NCBI GenBank assembly: GCA_963787425.1
Contig: CAWBCV010000014.1
Coordinates: 1-64,000 of the forward strand
DNA from: AP-15 sp963787425
Lineage (GTDB): Bacteria; Pseudomonadota; Alphaproteobacteria; ATCC43930; CGMCC-115725
Direction of reading: 5' to 3'
Length of the DNA stretch: 64,000 nucleotides
Positions within the stretch are counted from its first letter, which is position 1. Each line of letters begins with the position of its first letter. The notes beneath the pieces were generated by a model. That model saw only the letters and a program-made list of their open reading frames with translations, did no database searches and was not told the origin of the DNA. Shown here piece by piece: positions 1 through 9,283 of the stretch. The position numbers and the translations under genes were made by a program.

Positions 1-736
1 TGAACCGGGGTTGCCGCTTTTCGGCAAAGGCGGCGCGCGATTCGATCAGGTCGCGCTTGGCGCCGTGCTCATGCAACACCGCGGCGAGGCGCTGCTGCTC
101 AGCCGACGGAACCGGCCGCATCCGGCGCATCATATGGACGGTGTTGACGCGCGAGGCCGGCGGCAGGGTCAGCAAGTGCTCGGCCATCGCGAGCGCGCTC
201 GGGATCAATTGGTCGGCGTCCACCAAGCGATTGAGAAAGCCGATCTCGTAGAAGCGCTCGGCGGTGAAGCGGAGCCGAGCGCCATTTCCATCGCGATCGG
301 GTAGGGCAGGTTTGCGATGTGCCCATGATTGTAGCCGCCGAGCAGCCAGCGCTTCGCCTCGGAGACCTCGAAGACCGCGCCTCGCGCGGCGACCCGCAGA
401 TCGGTGCGCTCCACCAGCATGAGCCGCCGCCCATCGCATAGCCGTTCACCGCGGCGATGACCGGCTTTTCCAATGCGCCGGACAAGAACGGATCTTCGAT
501 CGCAGGCCGCCGCCCGCCGGGTGAGCCGTGTCAGCGATTCCTGGTATCTCGCCGGCACAGAACGCGCGGCCCGCCCCGGTGAAGATCGCAACTTCGAGCT
601 CGTTGTCGCGGCGGAACTCGGTCCAGGTCTCGGCGAGCCGCGTCCGCATCTCATGGCTGAGCGCATTGAGGCGCTCGGGCCGGTTCATCCGTACGACGAG
701 GACCTGCCCGTGACGCTCGGTTTCGACGACTGCCAT
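1..736 (-). pseudogene. Enoyl-CoA hydratase/isomerase, multiply frameshifted
   Basis: The start at 736 gives a typical crotonase N-terminus (MAVVETERHGQVLVVRMNRP, then LNALSHEMR and the oxyanion-hole segment GAGRAFCAGE). The protein then continues in other frames: ALEKPVIAAVNGYAMGGGS near 425-480, VFEVSEAKRWLLGGYNHGH near 320-390, and a C-terminus with SRVNTVHMMRRMRP near 100-160 that runs to the window edge. At least three frame changes separate these blocks, so no intact enzyme can be made as written. The family hydrates or isomerises enoyl-CoA thioesters in beta-oxidation-like pathways. The last residues lie near position 1, so the gene is almost complete in length. The frame changes could be decay or assembly error; similar damage in the next three loci favours decay. 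Confidence 0.8.
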
Positions 737-773
737 TTTCGCCTCTCTTTAGATGATTTGGACCGGGAGCCTA

Positions 774-1497
774 TCAGCTGCGCGCATGCTGCGCGTAGAG
801 GTTGTCGGCGTTGGCCCAGCGAATCGCCTTCATGAACGCCTCGACATAGTCGCCCGCTTTGGCACCGTAATCCATCTGATAGGCATGCTCGTACATGTCG
901 AGCGCGAGGATCGGCTGGCCGCCGGCCAGGGTCGTCGTGTGGTCGGCCGCCCAGGCGTTGACCAGCCGCTTGTCGCGCGGGTCCCAGCTAAGCAACACCA
1001 GCCCGAACCGCCACCTTCGGCCTTGCCCATTGCAACGAATTGCCCGCGCCACCACTCGAAAGAGCCGAAGTCATGGGCAGGGCCTCGGCGAGCGTCGGGC
1101 CGGGGCGGCTCTCTCGGGACCGAGCCCCGCAAAGTAGACTTCGTGCAATATCATGGAATTGGTGGCGGTCATTCCTCTCGCTTCCGCCCGTTGATCAGGT
1201 ATCCGGGCGCCTTGGCGTAATCGAGCCCAGCCAGCTGCTCGGTGATTTGGTTGAGCCGTTTGACCGCGCCGGTGTAGTTGTTGGCGTAATGGCTGGTGAG
1301 AATCTTTTCCGACAAGCCTTTGATCTTGCCCGGATCGAACGGCATCGGCTTGACGTCGAAAGTCATCGGCTTGGGCGCGGCCGGAGCCGGGCCCGCGGTT
1401 TGCGCCGCCGCGGGCGCAACTGCGGCAGCCACAGCCGCCCCGGCGGCAAGCGCGACGCCCGCCGAACAAAAGCCCTTCTTTCAAGTTCGATCGTCAT
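774..1497 (-). pseudogene. Tat-type Fe/Mn superoxide dismutase, frameshifted
   Basis: An ATG at 1497 follows GGGAGAGATCCG. It opens with MTIELERRAFVR and, after a frame change, an Ala-rich leader (AVAPAAAQT) that resembles a Tat export signal. Pieces of an Fe/Mn superoxide dismutase follow in several frames: HYANNYTGAVKRLNQ (first metal His), ILHEVYFAGLG (second His), HDFGSFEWWRGQFVAMGK, and VLLSWDPRDKRLVNAW through ALDMYEHAYQMDYG, which holds the Asp and third His ligands. At least four frame changes are needed. All four metal ligands survive, so the loss is recent or partly artefactual. The family dismutates superoxide; export would place it in the periplasm. The downstream neighbour is an MFS gene, 30 bases further along the left side of the locus. 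Confidence 0.82.
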
Positions 1498-1526
1498 CGG
1501 ATCTCTCCCGTTTCACTGCACGGATT

Positions 1527-2792
1527 TCACCGTGCCGATAGGACGGCGGCCTCCTCGGGAGGGCGCACCTTCTGAAACTTGATCAGCAGCAGAATGTCAT
1601 AGACGCCCTTGATAACGCCGCCGATCACGAGCGGACAGCCGAAGCTCGAAAGCGTCAGCAGATAGCCGGAAATCATCGAGCCCGCCGCCCAGGCAAAGGT
1701 CTTCGGGACTGCGGTGATGCTGGCCGCCGCCGGCCGCTCGGGCGGGGTTACCACGGCCATCGCATAAGAGGTCCGCGTCGGCACATCCATTTGCGACAGC
1801 GCGCTGCGCGCAAGCAACAGGCCGATTGCGGTCGCAAGGTTGGGGGCGAAGGGGATCAGGATCAAAAGAATATTTGACGGCAGATGCGTGAACACCATCG
1901 TGTTGATCAGCCCGATCCGCGCGGCGATCGGCACCGCAACGAGATAAGAGACGGCCGAACAAAGGCTGCTCCAGAATAGGATCGCCGCGGCGGTCGTAAC
2001 CGAAACGTGGAATGCCTGGTAAAGCCACAGCGCGAGCAGCGACTGCACCAAAAATCCGGTGCCGGACAAATCCATGCCGAAGAGCGCAGCCATGCCATAG
2101 ACCAGCATTTTTGATTGTTGCAGCGGTGCCTTCGGCGCCTCGTCGGTGATCTCGACCGCGGGCGAGAGCGGCCGATAGACCCAGAGGGCGACCAATCCCA
2201 ATGCCGCATAAAGGCCGAACATCAGCTGCATGGCAGCCGTCCGGGTGCAGCCAATCCACATCGTCATGAAGTCGGGAAGCGCCGCAGCCAGCACGCCGAG
2301 CGCGGCCGCGCCGGAGCCGATGACGCTGTAGCGCGCAAACAGCGCGGTTCTGCGGCGTCGCTCGATCGCCTGTGTGAGCGCCGTCTGTTCGAGGGGCGCG
2401 AAAATGCTCGCATCCCCCGAAGTCGGATTGATCGTGCCGACAAAGGCAATGACAAGGAGCGGCCAGAAATCAGTGATCATGGCAAAGCCGGCGCCGGTCG
2501 CCGCCATCAGCCCCGCCGCCACAAGGAGAAGCGACCGCCGGGAATAACGGCTGGCGATCCACCCCACCCCGAGCGTGAGGATGGCGGTACCGATAAGCGT
2601 GCTGGTCACGATGGCACCAATTGCCAGCGCGCTGAACCCGAGCTCGACCAAATAGATCGGAAGCAGTAGAGCGACAAACCCGTCGCCAAACGCGCGCACG
2701 CCACGCGCGGCCAATACACGCAGAGCATCTGCCGACGCTCCCGGAGGCATTGGCCGCCACCACTCGTCGCCGGTCGACCATCTGCCCCGCAT
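1527..2792 (-). CDS. MFS transporter
   Basis: This 421-residue protein has the alternating hydrophobic segments of a 12-helix major facilitator permease. Segments include LLLPIYLVELGFSALAIGAI (residues about 43-62) and SLLLVAAGLMAATGAGFAMI (about 88-107), with an arginine-rich loop (ERRRRTALFARYSV) in the first half. The substrate cannot be told from sequence. The ATG overlaps the TAA of the upstream beta-barrel gene (TAATG), so the two are probably translationally coupled. An internal Met at residue 15 is a possible alternative start. It is the only unbroken reading frame in the first 4.2 kb. Its upstream partner is frameshifted, so expression through coupling may be impaired. Confidence 0.85.
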   Translation of the reverse strand: MRGRWSTGDEWWRPMPPGASADALRVLAARGVRAFGDGFVALLLPIYLVELGFSALAIGAIVTSTLIGTAILTLGVGWIASRYSRRSLLLVAAGLMAATGAGFAMITDFWPLLVIAFVGTINPTSGDASIFAPLEQTALTQAIERRRRTALFARYSVIGSGAAALGVLAAALPDFMTMWIGCTRTAAMQLMFGLYAALGLVALWVYRPLSPAVEITDEAPKAPLQQSKMLVYGMAALFGMDLSGTGFLVQSLLALWLYQAFHVSVTTAAAILFWSSLCSAVSYLVAVPIAARIGLINTMVFTHLPSNILLILIPFAPNLATAIGLLLARSALSQMDVPTRTSYAMAVVTPPERPAAASITAVPKTFAWAAGSMISGYLLTLSSFGCPLVIGGVIKGVYDILLLIKFQKVRPPEEAAVLSAR

Positions 2793-3589
2793 TAGTGCAC
2801 TCCATGCAGCGCCGCGGCGATGAAGCGAGACAAGATATCGGGCCCCTTCGTGACGCCGAAGGCGAAGGTTACCCCGGCGCGGATCTCGCCCGCCGTGTGG
2901 TCATTGACGCGCGCTCCCCGCAATCCGAAATCGACTGCAATATTGTCTTGCACCTGCCAGATCGCCCCGATCAGCGCGGAACGGGTGCGAAACAGGCCAA
3001 CCTCACGCTCGTAAAAAATTTCGGCGATGGGCCGCACCACCCAGTCGTGCGGACCCTCGATGATGGTGTCCAGAAAATAATCGGCGTGCTGCTCGCGGGT
3101 AAGCTCAATTTGCGCATTGAGGTGCACCGTCGTCCAGTCCCAGCGCTGCGAGATTATGCCGGCAAGGACGGCTCCAGTCCCATGTTCGTCACTGACTCCC
3201 GGCAACAGGAGGCCGAATTCGGTTGCGATACTGGGCCCGGGCTTCTCCTGCAAGCTGCCCTCGCGCAGCACACCTTTGAGAAGAGCCTCGCTTTCAATCA
3301 GGCTCGCCCTGGGAATGCCGGCGGTCAGACCATGAGCGACTTCGCCCTCCAACGATGCTTCCCAGCCCGGGGTGAAGCCGTAATTGATCCTGACGTTGGG
3401 GGCGCGCAGCGAGCGGTCGGCCCCGTCGCGAAGGTATTCGACCGGGCCAAGCTCGATCTCCATCTCTCCTGTTTCCGCCACGGCCGCATCCGTGCCGTCG
3501 AAGGGACGGTAGGCCCGCCCCCGCCGCTCCAGGAGACAGTCAAAGCCGCGGTAATGAGCGCCGCAACGCCTCTGGCCGAGTTAAGCATC
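2792..3589 (-). pseudogene. Secreted beta-barrel-like protein, one frameshift
   Basis: Reading starts at an ATG (3589) with a signal-like stretch (GVAALITAALTVSW). Near 3510-3516 a C/G-rich run shifts the frame. Removing one base restores AYRPFDGTDAAVAETGE, which leads into the long open segment MEIELGPVEYLRDGADRSL to the stop at 2792. The body alternates short polar and hydrophobic strands with many charged or aromatic positions (VRINYGFTPGWEASLEGEV), as in small outer-membrane barrel proteins. I recognise it only as a conserved hypothetical of that kind. Its stop overlaps the start of the MFS gene. Its 5' end abuts, in the same frame, the truncated oxidoreductase remnant upstream. It may function if the frameshift is a base-calling error in the homopolymer. 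Confidence 0.65.
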
Positions 3590-4209
3590 TGAATGAGGAT
3601 GGTACTGATCGTGCGCGTGTTAGCAACCTTTGCGACCAGGGATCGGGTGAGGCCGGTAGCAAACAATTTTTTATATTCCGTCGACCGGTTTCCCGCGTCG
3701 ATAAAATCCCACCATCTCGAGCTCCGCCAGCCGGCGGTCGTTGCACATCGACATGACATCGAGTAGCCGATCGATAAAGAAGGCGCCGTCATCCGGGCTG
3801 ATGCCCAGCACCTCCTGTTCGAAGAAGTCGCGCAAAACCAGTCGCCAGTCGTCGATTGTTTTCGGCTGATGCGTCAGAAAAGTAAAAAAGGTCTCCCTTC
3901 CTGCGCGACTGTCGACTCCGGCGCGTTCACCAGATTATCGAGCACCCCAATGAGGTTGCTTCGAAAGGGAATCCGCCGCATTGTGTCGGTGACGTGCTGA
4001 TAGAAGCCCGGAAAGAAGCGAAACCCGTGCTCGCCCGGAAGGTCGCGTCTACCGCCAGTACCTGAACCGACATTGGTGACGCTGCGGGCTTTGCCGCCGA
4101 CCACGGCGGATCTCTCGTAAACCTCGACCTCGAAGCCCCTCTCGACGAGTTCGTGCGTGGCGCTGAGACCTGCCACACCGCCGCCCAAAACGATGACCTT
4201 GCCGTAGCC
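3590..4209 (-). pseudogene. FAD-dependent oxidoreductase (phytoene-desaturase-like), truncated
   Basis: The N-terminal dinucleotide-binding motif is clear: KVIVLGGGVAGLSATHELV, followed by FEVEVYERSAVVGGKA and GEHGFRFFPGFYQHV. This is typical of amine-oxidase/carotenoid-desaturase-like flavoproteins. The frame is lost near 3880 in a T-rich run, continues as THQPKTIDDWRLVLRDFF, shifts again near 3690, and ends with WWDFIDAGNRSTEYKKL and LTRSLVAKVANTRT. Members of the family continue for roughly 300 more residues after this block, but here the frame runs straight into the signal peptide of the next gene. The remnant therefore has at least two frameshifts and a 3' deletion. The 5' end is uncertain: a GGAGGGAG sequence lies just upstream of the conserved GKVIV segment but no ATG was found. 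Confidence 0.72.
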
Positions 4210-4466
4210 GCTCCCTCCGCAATGGCGCCGATTTCAATCGGCTAGACTGACGACGCTCGGCGTGCAAATGGGTGGCTCGATGCCGTTGATGGCGCCCCGC
4301 TGCATTTGAACCGGTATTGCCCCGCTGGAGAGGCGCAATCGGTCGCCAGTTTTCCGCAAGCCGATGTATGGTAAAGACAAACTCGACGCCGCGTAATTCA
4401 ACCAAATCGATGCCAAGTGCATGAGGGCGGCTCGACAAGGTGCCCCGTCCCGGCTACAAGCCGGCG

Positions 4467-5378
4467 ATGAGCTGGCTGACCAATTTCGTATTGCCCAAGA
4501 TCCGGGCGGTCGTCACTAGGAAGGCGGTGCCAGAAAATCTCTGGTACAAATGCCCGGGCTGCGAACAGATGCTGTTTTATCGCGAGCTCGAAGCCAATCT
4601 TCATGTCTGCCGCAACTGCGGCCATCATCTGCGTATCGGCGCCGAGCGACGTTTGAAGATGCTGTTCGACGACGGCGCCTATACCCGGATCGAGTTGCCG
4701 CGGACGGCGGTCGATCCGTTGCGGTTCCGCGATAGAAAACGCTACACCGACCGCCTGAAAGAAGGGCAAGCCGCGCTCGGTCCGCACAGCGACGCGGTAG
4801 TCGTCGCGCACGGCCGGATCGGCGGCGTGCCGGCGGTGGTTGCCGCTTTCGAGTTCGCCTTTATGGGCGGATCGATGGGAGTTGCCGCCGGGGAAGCCAT
4901 TCTCGCGGCCGCCAAGCTTGCTGTGTTGCAGGAGGCGGCGCTGATCGTCGTTCCGGCCTCGGGCGGCGCGCGCATGCAGGAGGGCGTGCTGTCCTTGGTG
5001 CAGATGCCACGGACGATCATCGCCGCCGAGATGGTCAAGGAAGCGGGCCTTCCCTACATCGTCGTGCTGACCGATCCGACGACCGGCGGCGTCTCGGCGT
5101 CCTTTGCGATGGTCGGCGACATCACCCTCGCCGAGCCCGAGGCGATCATCGGCTTTGCCGGAGCGCGGGTCATCGAGGAGACAATTCACGAAAAGTTGCC
5201 CGACGGGTTTCAGCGCGCGGAGTATCTGCTCGAGCACGGCATGATCGACCAGGTCGTGCCGCGCGCCGAACTGCACGCAACATTGGCGCAAATTCTTGGC
5301 CTGCTCCGGAATCCGCAGCCGCCGGCTGCGGTTGTTCCGCAGATCGCAGCCCTGCCGGATCTGAGTGGGGCAGAGTGA
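4467..5378 (+). CDS. accD: Acetyl-CoA carboxylase carboxyltransferase subunit beta
   Basis: AccD transfers carboxyl from carboxybiotin to acetyl-CoA, giving malonyl-CoA for fatty acid synthesis, in complex with AccA. The N-terminus carries the expected zinc ribbon, CPGCEQM and CRNCGHH, about residues 28-50 from the chosen start. A crotonase-fold carboxyltransferase core follows (VPASGGARMQEG, TDPTTGGVSASFAMVGD, EPEAIIGFAGARVIEET). The ATG at 4467 (MSWLTNF) was chosen because family members start there; an ATG at 4440 would add nine residues. The length of about 303 residues is usual. The stop overlaps the GTG start of folC, giving the accD-folC operon common in alphaproteobacteria. Confidence 0.96.
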   Translation: MSWLTNFVLPKIRAVVTRKAVPENLWYKCPGCEQMLFYRELEANLHVCRNCGHHLRIGAERRLKMLFDDGAYTRIELPRTAVDPLRFRDRKRYTDRLKEGQAALGPHSDAVVVAHGRIGGVPAVVAAFEFAFMGGSMGVAAGEAILAAAKLAVLQEAALIVVPASGGARMQEGVLSLVQMPRTIIAAEMVKEAGLPYIVVLTDPTTGGVSASFAMVGDITLAEPEAIIGFAGARVIEETIHEKLPDGFQRAEYLLEHGMIDQVVPRAELHATLAQILGLLRNPQPPAAVVPQIAALPDLSGAE

Positions 5379-6661
5379 CTGCGCCGAGCAGTGACCGGGT
5401 TCTCGAGCGTCTCGGCCGGCTGCATCCGAAGCTGATCGACCTGTCGCTCGGCCGCATCGAGCGGCTGCTTGCGGCGCTGGGCAATCCGCAGGACGCCCTT
5501 CCGCCTGTCGTGCACGTCGCTGGCACCAAGGGCAAAGGCTCGACAGTGGCCGCGATGCGGGCCTGTCTCGAGGCCGCGGCCTACCGCGTGCACACCTACA
5601 TCTCGCCGCACCTCGTGCGGTATCACGAGCGCATCCGCCTCGCCGGGCAGCTGATCGAGGAGGAGCGGCTGATCGCGCTTCTCGAAGAATGCGAGCGCGC
5701 CAACCGGGATGCGCCGATCACCTTTTTCGAGATCACGACCGCGGCGGCCTTTCTCGCCTTTGCCCGCACGCCGGCCGACATCGTGCTGCTCGAAGTCGGG
5801 CTCGGCGGCCGGCTCGACGCCACCAACGTGGTCCGCCGCCCGGCAGTCACCGCGATCACGCCGGTTTCGCTCGATCATCAGGCATTCCTCGGCGACACCG
5901 TCGCTGCGATCGCCGGCGAAAAGGCCGGGATTCTGAAACCCGGCGTGACGGCGGTCATCGCCCCGCAGCCGCGCGAGGCCGCGGCGGTGATAGAGGCCCG
6001 TGCCGAAGCCGTTTCGGCGCCGATCTACCGCGCATGGCACGAGTGGCGGTGCGAGGGCTCCGGCGCAGGAATGCGCTATGAGGGCGAGCGCTGGCGCCTC
6101 GACCTTCCGCTACCTTCCCTCATCGGTGCACACCAGGTCGTCAATGCCGGCACGGCGCTCGCCTGCCTCGAACGGCTATCGGGTTTCGATACCCCCCCTG
6201 AAGCCATCGCCGAGGGATTGCAACACATCGACTGGCCGGCGCGGCTGCAGCTGCTGTGCCACGGGCCGCTGGTCGATGCGGTTCCGCCGGACTGGGAACT
6301 GTGGCTCGATGGCGGTCACAACCCGCTGGCCGGTGAAATCCTCGGCGATGTCGCCGCCGGTTGGCGCGACCGCCCGCTCTGCCTCGTCGTTGGAATGATC
6401 AACACCAAGGACGCAGCCGGCTTTATCGCCCCGCTGGCCAAACACGCCCGCGCCCTCTGGGCGGTCACTATCCCGGGGGAGAAGAATGCGCTCCCCGCCG
6501 AGGCGATCGCTGCCGCTGCCGCCTCGGTCGGGCTCCCGGCGCAGACGGCTGATTCCGTTCTCGCTGCAATTCGCGATATTCCCGTGGACGACGGCAACGG
6601 GCGCATCCTGATCTGCGGCTCGCTCTATTTCGCAGGAAAGGTGCTCGCAGAGAACGGCTAA
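5375..6661 (+). CDS. folC: Folylpolyglutamate synthase/dihydrofolate synthase
   Basis: FolC adds glutamate to dihydropteroate and to folates in the cytoplasm. The ATP-binding P-loop GTKGKGST lies near residue 50. It is followed by the family segment YISPHLVRYHERIRLAG, the ligase motif EVGLGGRLDATNVV and the SLDHQAFLG region. WLDGGHNPLAGE marks the C-terminal domain of Mur ligases. The 428-residue length fits. The GTG start overlaps the accD stop by four bases (GTGA), so translation is likely coupled and the two are co-transcribed. A 15-base gap with AAAAGGGAGG then leads to the MetE-like gene, which may share the transcript. Confidence 0.95.
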   Translation: MTAPSSDRVLERLGRLHPKLIDLSLGRIERLLAALGNPQDALPPVVHVAGTKGKGSTVAAMRACLEAAAYRVHTYISPHLVRYHERIRLAGQLIEEERLIALLEECERANRDAPITFFEITTAAAFLAFARTPADIVLLEVGLGGRLDATNVVRRPAVTAITPVSLDHQAFLGDTVAAIAGEKAGILKPGVTAVIAPQPREAAAVIEARAEAVSAPIYRAWHEWRCEGSGAGMRYEGERWRLDLPLPSLIGAHQVVNAGTALACLERLSGFDTPPEAIAEGLQHIDWPARLQLLCHGPLVDAVPPDWELWLDGGHNPLAGEILGDVAAGWRDRPLCLVVGMINTKDAAGFIAPLAKHARALWAVTIPGEKNALPAEAIAAAAASVGLPAQTADSVLAAIRDIPVDDGNGRILICGSLYFAGKVLAENG

Positions 6662-6676
6662 AAAGGGAGGTTCGCA

Positions 6677-7831
6677 ATGATTTACAGCACCGATCGGATC
6701 CTGACGGCTCATGCCGGGTCGCTTCCCCGCCCCGACGATCTGCGGGAGATGGTCCTGGCAAAGGCACGCGGCGAGCCTTACGACCAAGCTAGGCTCGACG
6801 CGCGCCTGCGGTCAGCGGTGGCGGCGATCGTCAAGCGCCAGGTCGCGTGCGGTCTCGACGTCATAAACGACGGCGAATTGTCGAAGCCCAACTTTACCGA
6901 TTACGTCTCGGCGCGGATCGCCGGCTGCGAGAATCGGCCGGGCACCGGGTTCCGTCGGCTCAGCATGACCGCGCGCGACGAAACGAAATTCGCCGAATAT
7001 TTCGCGGCACATCCGCGCCCACACTACGCCGGCGGGCAGACCATGCCGGTCTGCGTCGATAAGCTGCGCTATGTCGGTCAGGCCGATCTCGCGCGCGACC
7101 TCGAGAATTTCAAGGCGGCTCTCACCGGGGTGAGCGTAGCGGAAGCCTTCCTGCCGGCGAACACGCCGGGGACGATCGAGCATTGGATGGGAAACGAACA
7201 CTACCAGAACGACGAGGCGTTCCTGTTCGCGATCGCCGAGGCGATGCGCGAGGAATACAACGCAATTGTCGATGCGGGTTTCCTCTTGCAGATCGACGAT
7301 CCCGACCTGCCGGACGGCTGGGCCTGCCTGCCCAAAATCACGCTGCCGGAGTACCGCAAATATGCCGCGCTGCGGATCGACGCGTTGAACCATGCGCTGC
7401 GCGACATTCCGAAAGAGAAGGTGAGGCTGCATGTGTGCTGGGGCAGCTTTCATGGCCCGCATCACGACGACATTCCTCTCAGGGACATCATCGATCTGAT
7501 CTTCCGGGTGCGCGCCGGGAGCTATTCCATCGAGGCGTCGAACCCTTGCCATGAGCACGAATGGCGGGTGTTCGAAGACGTGAAGCTTCCGGATGGCGCC
7601 ACCCTCGTCCCGGGCGTGGTCGGCCACTGCACCGATTTTATCGAGCATCCCGATCTGGTGGCCGAGCGCCTGGTGCGCTACGCCAAGCTCGTCGGACGCG
7701 AGAACGTGCTGGCCGGCACCGATTGCGGCCTCGGCACGCGGGTCGGCCACCCCTCGATTTGCTGGGCCAAGTTCGAAGCTATGGCCGAAGGCGCGCGGCG
7801 CGCGACTAAGATCCTCTGGGGCCGCGCTTAG
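6677..7831 (+). CDS. MetE C-terminal-like methyltransferase family protein
   Basis: This 384-residue protein resembles the catalytic C-terminal half of cobalamin-independent methionine synthase and its stand-alone relatives. It opens with the family pattern ILTAHAGSLPRPDDL and VINDGELSKPNFTDYV. It keeps the zinc-ligand segments LHVCWGSFHGPH (His and Cys) and LAGTDCGLGTRVGH (Cys), and the IEASNPCHEHEW strand. It lacks the N-terminal half of true MetE. Relatives include alkyl transferases acting on thiols, so methionine synthesis should not be assumed. An AAAAGGGAGG ribosome site precedes the ATG. Its stop overlaps by four bases the end of the photolyase gene on the other strand. Confidence 0.85.
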   Translation: MIYSTDRILTAHAGSLPRPDDLREMVLAKARGEPYDQARLDARLRSAVAAIVKRQVACGLDVINDGELSKPNFTDYVSARIAGCENRPGTGFRRLSMTARDETKFAEYFAAHPRPHYAGGQTMPVCVDKLRYVGQADLARDLENFKAALTGVSVAEAFLPANTPGTIEHWMGNEHYQNDEAFLFAIAEAMREEYNAIVDAGFLLQIDDPDLPDGWACLPKITLPEYRKYAALRIDALNHALRDIPKEKVRLHVCWGSFHGPHHDDIPLRDIIDLIFRVRAGSYSIEASNPCHEHEWRVFEDVKLPDGATLVPGVVGHCTDFIEHPDLVAERLVRYAKLVGRENVLAGTDCGLGTRVGHPSICWAKFEAMAEGARRATKILWGRA

Positions 7832-9186
7832 CCGGCAAGAGCTGCGATTTTCCGGACATAGTCGTCGATGTCGGTCTTGCGGCGGAGGCCGGCGGCGGTC
7901 ATCGAGCGGACTTTGCCGAAGATCGGCCGGTCGGGCCAGGGGCGGTCGTGCAATCCGAAAACCCAACCGACATTGGCGTAGGAATTTGCATCTCGACCAT
8001 CCAGGAAGAACTTGTTGTTTAGCCGGAGCAGGGTGGCATAGCCCTCTTCGGGCGAAGGCGACCACTCCAAAATCTTTTTCCCCCAATACATGCGCATGTA
8101 ATTGTGCATATAGCCCGTCAGCAGCATCTCTCGCATCGCCGCATTCCAGTACGGGTCGTGGGTGTCGGCCCGGGCGAGCTGGTCGAAGCTGTAAAGGTGT
8201 CCGCGGCGGTCTCGCCGATGAGCACCGAGTGTTTGCCGGGCCCATTCAGGCAGACAACCGTACCGATCATAATTCGGTGTCGTGTGCACGAAATTGACTG
8301 CGAGCTCGCGACGAACGATCAGCTCCTCGAGAAAGGCGGCGGTGTTTTCGTTTGCTGCTGCGTCGCGCGCCGCCAAAGCCACTTCCACCGGAGAGATTTG
8401 CCCGAAATGCAGATAGGGCGAGAGTGTCGAGACCGCCGCTTCGCCCGGATGCGCACGCGCAGCGACGTAATTCGGCAGCCTCCGAGTAACGAATTCGTGG
8501 AGACGCCGCTTGGCCTGTTTGTACCCGCCGTGGAAACTTGCGACCGGTGATACACTGTGGTCGATCCGCAATCGCTCGAGGAGCGCCGGAATATCGGACA
8601 GATCGACATCACTGCGGACCTCGATGCGTTTGACGGAGTGGGCGGGGTCCTGACGGCCAAGCGGGTGCAGGAATTGGTCGCACACCCGCAGCAATTTGGG
8701 GCGCAATGTCCGAGCGCCGATTTCCGCCTTGGTCGAAGCCAGCTCAACCGGGACGACCACGTCGCCCTCGACCTGCAGCACCCGGCGCTCGGCTTCGGCC
8801 GCGATACGCGCGCCCCACCTCCGCTGCGGACGCAGGTAGCCGCGATCGCAGACCACGAGCGTGGCTCGCTGCGCGAGGCCCAGCGCCACATCGTCGGGGC
8901 TGCCGAGACGGATGACAAAGCCGAGCCCCCGCTGCCGAACCGCGTGCTCGGTCTCGGCGAGTCCTTCGAGCATAAAGGCGTAATGTCGTGCATTCGCTTC
9001 GGGGTAGTTGGCAGTGAGCCCGAAACCGACGAGGACCGGCAGTCCCAACCGGTTTGCCTCGGCAATAGCCACCTCCAGTGCCGGGTTGAACTCGGCCCGC
9101 TGCGAATTCTGCATCCAGTAGAGGACGTAATCGCCGGGTTGCTCCGGCGCGGCGTTGACCTCGGTGAGACGCTCGGGCTCGATCAC
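7828..9186 (-). CDS. phr: Class II deoxyribodipyrimidine photolyase
   Basis: The protein repairs UV-induced cyclobutane pyrimidine dimers using light and FAD. It shows the class II signature rather than class I: VLYWMQNSQRAEFNPAL near the N-terminus, YLHFGQISPVEVAL in the middle, and the C-terminal run MLLTGYMHNYMRMYWGKKIL and WVFGLHDRPW. A GTG at 9186 (VIEPERL) is taken as the start because conserved sequence begins just after it. The frame is open to a TTG at 9270, but the added residues look unlike the family and overlap the promoter region of the divergent gene. Length is about 452 residues. Its stop overlaps that of the convergent MetE-like gene. Confidence 0.92.
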   Translation of the reverse strand: MIEPERLTEVNAAPEQPGDYVLYWMQNSQRAEFNPALEVAIAEANRLGLPVLVGFGLTANYPEANARHYAFMLEGLAETEHAVRQRGLGFVIRLGSPDDVALGLAQRATLVVCDRGYLRPQRRWGARIAAEAERRVLQVEGDVVVPVELASTKAEIGARTLRPKLLRVCDQFLHPLGRQDPAHSVKRIEVRSDVDLSDIPALLERLRIDHSVSPVASFHGGYKQAKRRLHEFVTRRLPNYVAARAHPGEAAVSTLSPYLHFGQISPVEVALAARDAAANENTAAFLEELIVRRELAVNFVHTTPNYDRYGCLPEWARQTLGAHRRDRRGHLYSFDQLARADTHDPYWNAAMREMLLTGYMHNYMRMYWGKKILEWSPSPEEGYATLLRLNNKFFLDGRDANSYANVGWVFGLHDRPWPDRPIFGKVRSMTAAGLRRKTDIDDYVRKIAALAG

Positions 9187-9283
9187 AGAAAGGTCGCCCC
9201 GATAACCGTCGTCATCTGTCGAATGAGCCCGGCCAGCGATTGCGATGTTTGTCTCAAAGGAGAGGACCAATTTGGAGGCAAGA

